DNA of 64,000 nt from Limnomonas spitsbergensis. Its lineage: Eukaryota > Chlorophyta > Chlorophyceae > Chlamydomonadales. The DNA is taken from NCBI GenBank assembly GCA_037349105.1, contig JAYJMM010000116.1, forward strand, positions 5,642,001 to 5,706,000, written 5' to 3'. The notes below the pieces were generated by a model, which worked only from the letters and a program-made list of their open reading frames with translations, did no database searches and had not been told where the DNA came from. Of this stretch, positions 34,701 to 46,700 are shown one piece after another. The first letter of the stretch is position 1. Each line of letters begins with the position of its first letter. A program made the translations under genes and the position numbers.

Positions 34701-37700
34701 TACGGGCGTTGCCTCCTTCCATTTAGTTTGAATCAGGGATGTTGCAGGGGGTCTGAAAGCCGGCCGGGTGACGGGCTTGAATCTCCCCCCTCCACATGTC
34801 CCCCCCCTCCACATGTCCCCCCCTCCACATGACTTCCCCTCCACATGTCCCCCCCCCCTCCACATGTCCCCCCCTCCACATGCCCCCCCCCCTCCACATG
34901 TCCCCCCCCCCTCCACATGTCCCCCCCCCTCCACATGTCCCCCCCTCCACATCTCCCCCCCCCCCTCCACATGCCCCACCCCCCCTCCACATGTCCCCCC
35001 CCCTCCACATGTCCCCCCCTCCACATGCCCCCCCCCCTCCACATGCCCCCCCCCCCCCCTCCACATGCCCCCCCCCTCCACATGTCCCCCCCTCCACATG
35101 CCCCCCCCCTCTACATGCCCCCCCCCTCCACATGCCCTCCCCCCTCCACATGCCCCCCCCCCTCCACATGTCCCCCCCTCCACATGCCCCCCCCCTCCAC
35201 ATGTCCCCCCCTCCACATGCCCCCCCCCTCTACATGCCCCCCCCCTCCACATGCCCTCCCCCCTCCACATGCCCCCCCCCTCCACATGTCCCCCCCTCCA
35301 CATGCCCCCCCCCCTCCACATGCCCCCCCCCTCCACATGCCCCCCCCCCTCCACATGCCCCCCCCCCTCCACATGTCCCCCGCCCCTCCACATGCCCCCC
35401 CCTCCACATGCCCCCCCCCCTCCACATGCCCCCCCCCTCCACATGCCCCCCCCCTCCACATGCCCCCCCCCTCCACATGCACCCCCCTCCACATGCCCCC
35501 CCCCTCCACATGCCCCCCCCCCTCCACATGTCCCCCCCCCCTCCACATGCCCCCCCCCTCCACATGTCCCCCCCCCCCTCCACATGGCCCCCCCTCCACA
35601 TGCCCCCCCCCCTCCACATGGCCCCCTCCCTCCACATGCCCCCCCCTCCACATGCCCCCCCCCCTCCACATGCCCCCCCCCTCCACATGTCCCCCCCTCC
35701 ACATGCCCCCCCCCCTCCACATGTCCCCCCCTCCACATGCCCCCCCCCCCCCCTCCACATGTCCCCCCCCCCTCCACATGGCCCCCTCCCTCCACATGCC
35801 CCCCCTCCACATGCCCCCCCCTCCACATGCCCCCCCCCTCCACATGTCCCCCCCTCCACATGCCCCCCCCCCTCCACATGTCCCCCCCTCCACACCCCCC
35901 CCCCCTCCACATGCCCCCCCCCCCCCCCTCCACATGCCCCCCCCTCCACATGCCCCCCCCCCCTCCACATGTCCCCCCCCCCCCCCCTCCACATGCCCCC
36001 CCCCCTCCACATGCCCCCCCCCTCCACATGCCCCCCCCCCTCCACATGCCCCCCCCCCTCCACATGTCCCCCGCCCCTCCACATGCCCCCCCCTCCACAT
36101 GCCCCCCCCCCTCCACATGCACCCCCCTCCACATGCCCCCCCCCTCCACATGCCCCCCCCCCTCCACATGCCCCCCCCCCTCCACATGTCCCCCCCCCCT
36201 CCACATGCCCCCCCCCTCCACATGCCCCCCCCCTCCACATGTCCCCCCCCTCCACATGCCCCCCCCCCCTCCACATGTCCCCCCCCCTCCACATGTCCCC
36301 CCCCCCCCTCCACATGCCCCCCCCCCTCCACATGCCCCCCCCCCTCCACATGTCCCCCCCCCCCTCCACATGTCCCCCCCCCCTCCACATGTCCCCCCTC
36401 CACATGTCCCCCCCCCCCCTCCACATGTCCCCCCCCCTCCACATGCCCCCCCCCCTCCACATGGCCCCCCCTCCACATGGCCCCCCCCTCCACATGGCCC
36501 CCCCCCCCTCCACATATCCCCCCCCCCTCCACATGCCCCCCCCCCTCCACATGTCCCCCCCCCCTCCACATGTCCCCCCCCCCCTCCACATGTCCCCCCC
36601 CCCTCCACATGTCCCCCCCCCCTCCACATGCCCCCCCCCTCCACATGTCCCCCCCCCCCCACACACGTGCCCCCCCCCTCCTGTCCCCTGTAGAGCGGTG
36701 GACGATGGCAGCGGTGATGTGAGCATCGATGAGTTCATTGCCGTCTGTGAGCAGGTATGTGTCACATTTGGCTCCGATATCCCCTCAAGGATGTGATCAC
36801 AGTCCCAAGTCAGGGCCAGGCACTGGCAGGCTGGGAGAGACACTCATTGGGCCTACGTGCCTCACAGGGGCCTGCAGTCTTGATGAAACCCATTCCCTGA
36901 ATCAGCCTGTGCACAATATGCAGGATGTATGGTGAAGGGCACCTTGGACCCATGTTGCTATATGACTGTATGACCACTTAAGCTGTGGCTGGTGGTTCGG
37001 TTTGTTGCATCGACCTGATCCGCGGTAAATACGTACCTTCGTCTTTGTAAGCTTGAAAAAGACCTGCATCTGAAATTGTCTGTGCAGGTGGGCGTGTCTG
37101 TTAATGCTGTAGAAGCTCAAGCGCTGTACCGGAGGCATGGCTACGAATCTGTCATGCCTTACGAGCGCTTTGCTTACACGCTGCTGACCCAGCCATCCCG
37201 AGCGCTGGCTGAGGACATGCCAGGTGTGGTGGCGGAATTGGGAGCAGGTGTGGGAGCCGGGCTGGGTGATGAAGTGGGGCTGAGGGATACGCTGCATAGA
37301 TACACTTACTCATGTATGTGGATAAGAACATGCCAGGGGAGGGAGCTAGGGTAAAGCAGGGGGATGCATGACACTGTTTTTATGTTTTTATGTAGGGGGT
37401 TTATAAAGCTGGTGGGCTGGTGGGTGGGTGGTGGGCTGGGTGGGTGGTGGGCTGGTGGGCTGTTGATCCTTGAGCGCAAGTCACTACGGACATCTTCCGT
37501 AGTGGCTCAAGACCCATACTTCAACACACATCCCGGCTTTCCTACCAACCTGTTTGGTTGTTTTGCAGTCTCTTTCCACCTGCCCCCTCACCCACCTGCC
37601 CGCCTATCCACCTGCCCCGTTGTTTTGAGGTCTCCCGCCCACCTGTCCACCTGCCCCTTCTCCCCCTGGCCCACCCACTCACCTGCCCCGCTGTCTTGCA

Positions 37701-40700
37701 GTCCGCAAGGGCGCCTTCGAGGCGGGTCAGAATGCCAACTTCCACGGCAAGATCCTGTACCGCCAGTGCCGCAAGCCCGTCTACACGCCATCGGATTGGG
37801 ACCCTGCCCTAGCGCAGCGGTCAGCAGAGCTTCCCAACGCACGCCTCGTGCTGGACTTCATTTACGGGTACCAGGGTGAGAGCATAAGTGCGCACCAGGG
37901 TGGCTGACTCTCTCTTATGGGGGACTCTCTTATGGAGGACAAATAATGAGTACCTATATCCAGTCATGGGTAGCAAGGTAGACGCATGTATGGGACAAAA
38001 TGCACCAGGATTGCATGCCTTAAAAATCACCAGCGTGAGTGCAGTAGCGCGCACCAGGGTGGGACGGTGGGTGCTTGTATCAATGACAAGCCTAGAACAG
38101 TGGCAGGGCCGGACAGGCTGGCAGACCCCAGTTCCTTTCAGTGTGACACATTGCAGCAGGCCTACTTTTAAACTGAATATTTTTTGGTTCAGCGGTTGCT
38201 GACAAAAGCCTTCTTTCCGATGTCCCCCTGCGGCCCGGCTTGCGTGTGCAGGCAAAGACAACACACAGCAGAATCTCTTCTATACATCGGAAAACAAGGT
38301 GGTATACTTCACCGCGGGGGTGGGCGTGGTGTACCAGCGGCCGCCTGTACACCACCAGGTGGGACCATCACGACATATGGCTCAGGGAACCACAAGCTAT
38401 TTTATAGGGTGCTTCGGCCTCTGCTTCAGCTGCAAGATAGCTGCATCAGCTGAACATGAAAGCTGGCAGCGACACTGTGCTTCATAGATTCCAATTCCGT
38501 GTCCGTGTTTTGCACCACGTTTCTGGCACAAGCTGATATTTACCATGAGATGACACCGTAGCCTTCTGTAATGAAACCTGGATGACTTGTTACCGGCGTT
38601 TAGGGTGCAAGCCGAGTGCCCTTGCCACGCTAACCCCCTCGATGCCCTTCTGCCTGCAGTACTTTTTCCTAGGCCATAATGATGACATCACAGCCCTGGC
38701 CCTGTGCCCCTCACAAATCGACTTTGAGGGCAAGCAGTTTCCTGCCAAGACGATTGTTGCGACAGGGCAGGTGAGACCTGTCGAAGGGCGCAGCTGAGTC
38801 ATCCCTCTAACAGCACTCTGGACTGCACATTATGTCCCTAGTAAGACGTGGGCCGCCCCCGCCCCCCCTCTGCTTGTAGCTCTCTCCCCCAGCCTTGTAA
38901 ATGGGGACAAGGCAAGGACGAGGTATATCATGTGATGAGTACTCATTATAAATTGATCCTGACAACCTGCCATCATTGACGTCGTTTGATCAGAGCGTAT
39001 GGAGGGTGCAGGCGCAGGTCAGGTGGAGGCCAAAGCCACATCCCGTCCCCGTCCCCGCTTGCTCCCTCCACCCCCTGTCACCCCTTGGCTCCCTCCCTCC
39101 CCTTCCCCCCTGCAGGTCACCTCCACAGATCATGGCGCTTACATCTGCATCTGGGACTCACGCACAGGATCACAGCCGGACGGCCCAGCTGCCGCGGCTG
39201 AGATCCAGCGCTTAGACTTTGACAAGGATGCGCGCGGCTTCTGCGCCCTCGCCTTCAACCCCTCTGGAACGCGGCTGGCGGCGGTGGCCATGGACAATTA
39301 CCACACCATGTACCTGTACGACTGGAGGAAGAAGAGGGAGCTCTGCTCGGGACGGGGGAATATGGGCGACCCGCCGCAGGTGAGCGAGCAAGAGCAGAAG
39401 AGCTTTATGATAAGGCTGCAAACAGACGCAAGCAGAAGAGCTTGGTGTGATCAAGGATGCGAGTGTGTGCAGGAAACAGAATTAAGAAGAACGTGAGACG
39501 GCACTGACATAAGAGCTATTTATGAAACAAGGCTGCAAGGTGGGGTCGCCGCTCCCTCTTGCAATGGCGGCGGCTGGAGTGGGAGGGGGCGGCAGGCCTG
39601 GAGGGGCAGGCAGGCCGCTGCGACTGGGTTCTTGCTCGCTCTGCAGTTCTGTATTTATATTCCACAGGGTTGTTATTTAGCCGCAGTGAGTAGCAAACCT
39701 ATTGGAGGGAAATAGAAAGGCAGATTTGGGATTGCACAAGAAGCAGCCAGTTCCTCCAGCATGTGTTCAAGCGAGATGCATGGACTGCTTCTCGTTTCAT
39801 CCCTCATCTGCCCCTCAGGGTAACCCCCAAGCTACATGGCATAGCTCTCTAAAGGTCCATAGCTGAGCTCTGATCCTAACACTTTAAACCTTTACATGCG
39901 ACGCGATGCGTATGACTACTTCCTGCCCCCTCCCTCCCCTGCCGTACCCTAGAAACCCTTGACCCTAGAATCTAAACCCTCGGCTCGTCCCAGGTGTATG
40001 GTCTGGAGTGGAACCCCTACGAGCTGACCCATCAGGCCACGCCTTCCTTCCTGCAGTTTGGCAAGAAACACATCAAGGTATTTATACTCTGAGGAGAGGG
40101 AGGCGACAAACAGCAGGTGCAGGCACTGGCCAAGGGGAGGGGAGGGAGGCGACAAACAGCAGGTGCAGGCACTGGCCAAGGGGAGGGGAGGGAGGCGACA
40201 AACAGCAGGTGCAGGCACTGGCCATGGGGAGGGGAGGGAGGCGACAAACAGCAGGTGCAGGCACTGGCCAAGGGGAGGGGAGGGAGGCGACAAACAGCAG
40301 GTGCAGGCATTGGCCAAGGGGAGGGGAGGGAGGCGACAAACAGCAGATGCAGGCACTAGCCAAGGGGAGGGGAGGGAGGCGACAAACAGCAGGTGCAGGC
40401 ACTGGCCAAGGGGAGGCACTGGCCAAGGGGAGGGGAGGGAGGCGACAAACAGCAGGTGCAAGCACTGGCCAAGGGGAGGGGAGGGAGGAGACAAACAGCA
40501 GGTGCAGGCACTGGCCAAGGGGAGGGGAGGGAGGCGACAAACAGCAGGTGCAGGCACTGGCCAAGGGGAGGGGAGGGAGGCGACAAACAGCAGGTGCAGG
40601 CACTGGCCAAGGGGAGGGGAGGGAGGAGACAAACAGCAGGTGCAAGCACTGGCCAAGGGGAGGGGAGGGAGGAGACAAACAGCAGGTGCAAGCACTGGCC

Positions 40701-43700
40701 AAGGGGAGGCACTGGCCAAGGGGAGGGGAGGGAGGCGACAAACAGCAGGTGCAGGCACTGGCCAAGGGGAGGCACTGGCCAAGGGGAGGGGAGGGAGGCG
40801 ACAAACAGCAGGTGCAGGCACTGGCCAAGGGGAGGCACTGGCCAAGGGGAGGGGAGGGAGGCGACAAACAGCAGGTGCAAGCACTGGCCAAGGGGAGGGG
40901 AGGGAGGAGACAAACAGCAGGTGCAGGCACTGGCCAAGGGGAGGCACTGGCCAAGGGGAGGGGAGGGAGGAGACAAACAGCAGGTGCAGGCACTGGCCAA
41001 GGGGAAGCACTGGCCAAGGGGAGGGGAGGGAGGCGACAAACAGCAGGTGCAGGCACTGGCCAAGGGGAGGCACTGGCCAAGGGGAGGGGAGGGAGGAGAC
41101 AAACAGCAGGTGCAGGCACTGGCCAAGGGGAGGGGAGGGAGGCGACAAACAGCAGGTGCAAGCACTGTCCAAGGGGAGGCACTGAGCAAGGGGAGGGGAG
41201 GGAGGAGACAAACAGCAGGTGCAAGCACTGGCCAAGGGGAGGGGAGGGAGGAGACAAACAGCAGGTGCAGGCACTGGCCAAGGGGAGGCACTGGCCAAGG
41301 GGAGGGGAGGGAGGCGACAAACAGCAGGTGCAAGCACTGGCCAAGGGGAGGGGAGGGAGGAGACAAACAGCAGGTGCAGGCACTGGCCAAGGGGAGGCAC
41401 TGGCCAAGGGGAGGGGAGGGAGGCGACAAACAGCAGGTGCAGGCACTGGCCAATGGGAAGCACTGGCCAAGGGGAGGGGAGGGAGGCGACAAACAGCAGG
41501 TGCAGGCACTGGCCAAGGGGAGGCACTGGCCAAGGGGAGGGGAGGGAGGAGACAAACAGCAGGTGCAGGCACTGGCCAAGGGGAGGGGAGGGAGGCGACA
41601 AACAGCAGGTGCAAGCACTGTCCAAGGGGAGGCACTGAGCAAGGGGAGGGGAGGGAGGCGAAAAACAGCAGGTGCAGGCACTGGCCAAGGGGAGGGGAGG
41701 GAGGCGACAAACAGCAGGTGCAGGCATTGGCCAAGGGGAGGGGAGGGAGGCGACAAACAGCAGGTGCATGCACTGGCCAAGGGGAGGGGAGGGAGGCGAC
41801 AAACAGCAGGTGCAGGCACTGGCCAAGGGGAGGGGAGGGAGGAGACAAACAGCAGGTGCAGGCACTGGCCAAGGGGAGGCACTGGCCAAGGGGAGGGGAG
41901 GGAGGAGACAAACAGCAGGTGCAGGCACTGGCCAAGGGGAGGCACTGGCCAAGGGGAGGGGAGGGAGGCGACAAACAGCAGGTGCAGGCACTGGCCAAGG
42001 GGAGGCACTGGCCAAGGGGAGGGGAGGGAGGGGACAAACAGCAGGTGCAGGCACTGGCCAAGGGGAGGCACTGGCCAAGGGGAGGGGAGGGAGGCGACAA
42101 ACAGCAGGTGCAGGCACTGGCCAAGGGGAGGGGAGGGAGGCGACAAACAGCAGGTGCAGGCACTGGCCAAGGGGAGGCACTGGCCAAGGGGAGGGGAGGG
42201 AGGCGACAAACAGCAGGTGCAGGCACTGGCCAAGGGGAGGGGAGGGAGGCGACAAACAGCAGGTGCAGGCACTGGCCAAGGGGAGGGGAGGGAGGCGACA
42301 AACAGCAGGTGCAGGCACTGGCCAAGGGGAGGCACTGGCCAAGGGGAGGGGAGGGAGGGGACAAACAGCAGGTGCAGGCACTGGCCAAGGGGAGGCACTG
42401 GCCAAGGGGAGGGGAGGGAGGAGACAAACAGCAGGTGCAGGCACTGGCCAAGGGGAGGCACTAGCCAAGGGGAGGGGAGGGAGGCGACAAACAGCAGGTG
42501 CAGGCACTGGCCAAGGGGAGGCACTGGCCAAGGGGAGGGGAGGGAGGGGACAAACAGCAGGTGCAGGCACTGGCCAAGGGGAGGCACTGGCCAAGGGGAG
42601 GGGAGGGAGGCGACAAACAGCAGGTGCAGGCACTGGCCAAGGGGAGGGGAGGGAGGCGACAAATAGCAGGTGCAGGCACTGGCCAAGGGGAGGCACTGGC
42701 CAAGGGGAGGGGAGGGAGGCGACAAACAGCAGGTGCAGGCACTGGCCAAGGGGAGGGGAGGGAGGCGACAAACAGCAGGTGCAGGCACTGGCCAAGGGGA
42801 GGGGAGGGAGGCGACAAACAGCAGGTGCAGGCACTGGCCAAGGGGAGGCACTGGCCAAGGGGAGGGGAGGGAGGGGACAGAACAGCAGGTGGAGGCACTG
42901 GCCAAGGGGAGGCACTGGCCAAGGGGAGGGGAGGGAGGCGACAAACAGCAGGTGCAGGCACTGGCCAAGGGGAGGCACTGGCCAAGGGGAGGGGAGGGAG
43001 GGGACAGAACAGCAGGTGGAGGCACTGGCCACGTATTGGGGGGCACATTTATATCAGGCAACACCGACTTCTTGCGCACTGCGGTATTTGCTGGTTCTTT
43101 GATTGACCCAGGTGTATCCTTGGTGGCAGGAACACGCCTCACTGAGATGGCCGTCGATTTGGAATGTGGTGTCTGTAGATGAATAGGCTGTGAGTGGGGT
43201 GACTGCGCTGGTGCTGTCCCTTCACCCCTGCAAACGCTGCCCTTCCCCTTTGTGATTGCTGCTGCTGCTGCCATCTCCCAGGTCTGGTCTAGCAGCACAG
43301 AGGGTGGTGCCGGTGGATGGACCAGCAAGTCACTCAGCTATGGGAGGTTCCCGCTCCAGGTGTGAAAATATGATTTAAGCAGACTCCAATGTTTTTAACC
43401 CTCATCAAGTGTGTCAAATGTATATAGACCTGATCAGAATGCTCCTAACAGGTGCAAGGTGTGACGGCTGTCTTGCTGACAAGACGTGAGCCCTATCTGC
43501 TGGCACAGGGACAGGCTGCCAGTGAGGGGCGTTATGTTGTTGACAAGTGCGCTTGGAAATATGATAGCATCCCACTACTACTTCAACTTGTACATGTTTT
43601 CAGTTCAGTTGGTGGGTCAACAGGTGCACGGGACCTGAATGAACGGGCTGTGCCGTAGGCTGAGCCTCATACTGTCCATGTTTGATGAGCAAAACAGTTT

Positions 43701-46700
43701 GTGGCTGTTGGTGTCCTTCTCTTATCCCTTCTGTCCATTAGCCACACTGGCGGTACCTGGGGGCAGGGGACGCTGTCATACCCCGGTGATTTGTTTGGTG
43801 CGTGCTACTGGCCGTGGGGACACATGATGCCCTTCATTGCCCCTCAGAATCAAATGCCAACCTTACCTCACCTAGCGGCGGTTCTGCTCCACCCCTTCGG
43901 GGTCGGGTCGTTGGGGCTCGCTTGTGTGGCAGACATGCAAGTCCTGCTTGGCTTGATCTGCGATGCTGACTCACTCGAGCGTACGTATTGCCTGTCCTGC
44001 CCCCATGCTGACTCAGAACGTGACGTCAGCACAGTGGCTGCCGCCCCGTGGCGGTGCCGGGAGTGACTCCATGATTGTGGCAGGAATGGGGGATGGGCAG
44101 CTATACGTGTACAAGGTGGGTGGGTGGTGGGCATGTGACTGTCGGTGTGCTTGTGTGACGGTGTGGGCATTCAACCCCCTCTTCTAACGGAAGGGGTGCT
44201 GGAGATTCTGGGGGTGGAGTGGTGGACTGCACAAAATCGTCAGGTCCTTGCAGCCCCTTTGTCGGAGCCAGTGCAGGGATCAGGCAGGAGAGCATTTTTT
44301 ATTTGTTTTGTTTTGTTGGTGTCCTTGTCTGATCCTTAGCCATGGGGTTGGCGCTGAGTCAGCCTTGTAGGCCGGGTCCAGGGCATTGCCCACCAGGCGC
44401 ACCAGCATGAATCCGGGCCCATGGCACTTGTGGCTAGGGAAGAGGCTGGGGAGGACCTCTGACAACAGCCAGCCTTTTGAAGTGGCTGGTTGCTGGTTGA
44501 GGTGTGGATTGGCTGTGCCCCTATTTGCAGGCGGGGACGTGCGTGAAGGCCATTGCTGCACACCGCCCAGGGCCCAAGATGGTCATGGGTGATGGCCACC
44601 CCGCCTACCCGGGAGTTCGCGGGCTGCGTGTGATTAAAGACGGGAAGGTGCTGCTCTCAGGTGAGGAGGAGGAGGGGGGGGGGGAGGGACAAACAGGACA
44701 AGGGCTGAGCGGAAGGAGGGCAGGCAGGCCCGCTATCCGGATGGAGGTCAGGGTTGTGGGCGGGGAAGCAGAAGGTGGCCGATTATTTAATTTAATATTT
44801 ATATATATATATGATATATCTTCAAACAGTGTTACACAAATAAGATGTTCTTTTATTTGTTATAATCAAACGTGTGATCACTGATCAGGGGTGCTGGCAA
44901 TGCCCTAAGCAAGCCTCCCTCGGACACGCATGCCTTGCTGAACCCCTTGATCCAATCAGATCCAGGACATCCTCTGATCTGAATAGCCCCAACCACCGCC
45001 CCGACCTGCCCCGACCCGACCCGACCCGACCCGACCTGCCCCGCCCTGCCCCAACCACCGCCCTGCCCCACCCTGCCTCAACCACCGCCCTGCCCTGCCC
45101 TGCCCTGTTCTGCCCTGTCGTGCTTGTCTCAGGTGGTGCTGACGGAACGATCCTGCAGTGGGACACGTCTGACGGCACCATTGCCGAGGCGCGCTTTGCC
45201 GGCGGTGCCATTCAGCTCAACAGCCCCTTCGGACCCGGGGACAAAACCACCCCATGCGTGCGCTCCATTGACTACTCAGCCGACCTGGACCGCATCCTGG
45301 TCGGGACCAACAACTGCGACATTATAGAGCTGACGGAGACCACGAACGTGAGTGGTGTGACGAGTGGGGCGGGAGACAGCAGGGGTGCACGTGGGGAATG
45401 CCGTTTCAGGGTTATTGCAACTTGAGCTGCTTTGCCTGACATGGACAGAACTGATGATTTGTTTGCAATATAGTCTGTGTCAGGGGCCTGGGCCTCTGGC
45501 ACAGGCTGCTTTATTTCAAGGGCCCCTGGCCTGTTCTGTCTGCTTACATTTGGGGTGATTTAGCCTGGGGTCCTGGGAGCCTGATATCTCAAGTGGGCAG
45601 TGGAGGTGCAAAACCAGTCTTGCTGTCTATGTGTGTTATATACTTGAATGTGTGCCTGATAGGTGCTGCTGCCATACAGCTTTCTAGGCTGCCTTCTGAA
45701 GCCGCCTCTTCCCCGGCCCCCCTGACAATGTCCCCTCACAGTACCCTCTTCTCTCGGTATCCCTCTCACTGAACCCCTCATAGCAACTTTGATACTCCCC
45801 CTAAATTATTCACCACGCATCCCCCCCTCTCCGTTGCATTCCTTGCAGGAGGCCCTCATGGACGGCCACAGTGGCGATGTCTGGTTTGTGGCCTTCCACC
45901 CTTCCAAGCCCAGCTTGTTTGCCACCGTCTCGGACAGCGGGCATGTCCACATGTGGGACGGGGCCATCCGGCAGATGACGCACTGCGCGGCATTGGGGTG
46001 GGACCCGCGCGCAGTTGCATTCTCCACCTCGCCCATTGGCAATGCGGGGGGATACCACCTGGCTGTCGGGAGCATCAAGGGGCATGTGAAGGTGGGGGGG
46101 GCTGCGAGGGGGGAGAGCAAGGAAGGAGGGGGAGGGAGGGAGGGTACTCCTCGGGTGGCTAGCCCGCAGTGACTCGCTTGACAGCAATGGGGCGCGGATT
46201 CGCGGCCTGGATACTCAATGTTCACTGGGATAGGTCCTTACAGGGCACCGGCTGAAGTGGCGACCTGCACCTGATCTTAGGAGCACTTGTATGTATATCG
46301 GTGGTCTCTTGTTGCACCTGGCTTGCAAAGCTGCCTTCCCACAGCTTCATATCTTGACCGCCATCTCCGCGCTCGACCCGCGGGAACCGTCCCCAATGGA
46401 TTCAATCAACAAAGGAGCAATGTTTACACCCCGTCCCTGGATCCCTCAGATCTTGGACGAGGGCGAGAACCTGAGGCCTGTGCATGAGAACAAGGACGGC
46501 AAGGAGGCGGTGGCAGACATCAAGTACTCCCCCAGCTGCCGCTTCATGGCAGTGTCTTCAAATGACACAACCATAGACGTCTACAAGTGAGAGCACACGG
46601 CTGTTTTGCTGTTAGTGCACTCCAGCTCTGTTTCAGCTGCACGCCCAGGCCTGTGGCTTAGGGGTCCTGGTGCAGGGTGCTCTGTTGGTTAGACTGACGG

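Noticed and set aside
34677..36843. Open frames of 500-660 codons on both strands (Pro/His- or Gly/Cys-rich)
   Set aside because: They arise from the stop-free CTCCACATG/poly-C unit. Frames are equally open on opposite strands, composition is pure repeat, and the region lies inside an intron with conserved flanking splice sites.
39949..43328. Open frames up to about 1,030 codons over the G-rich array
   Set aside because: Several frames on both strands are open at once because the 46/63-bp unit lacks stops. The peptide is translated repeat with no domain, and flanking exons 12 and 13 splice in phase around it.
43452..43658. Possible extra exon of the EML-like gene (VQGVTAVLLTRREPYLLAQ)
   Set aside because: It has a fitting acceptor phase, but no convincing in-phase donor, and exon 13 joins exon 14 directly with normal WD40 spacing. 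It stays a weak alternative.
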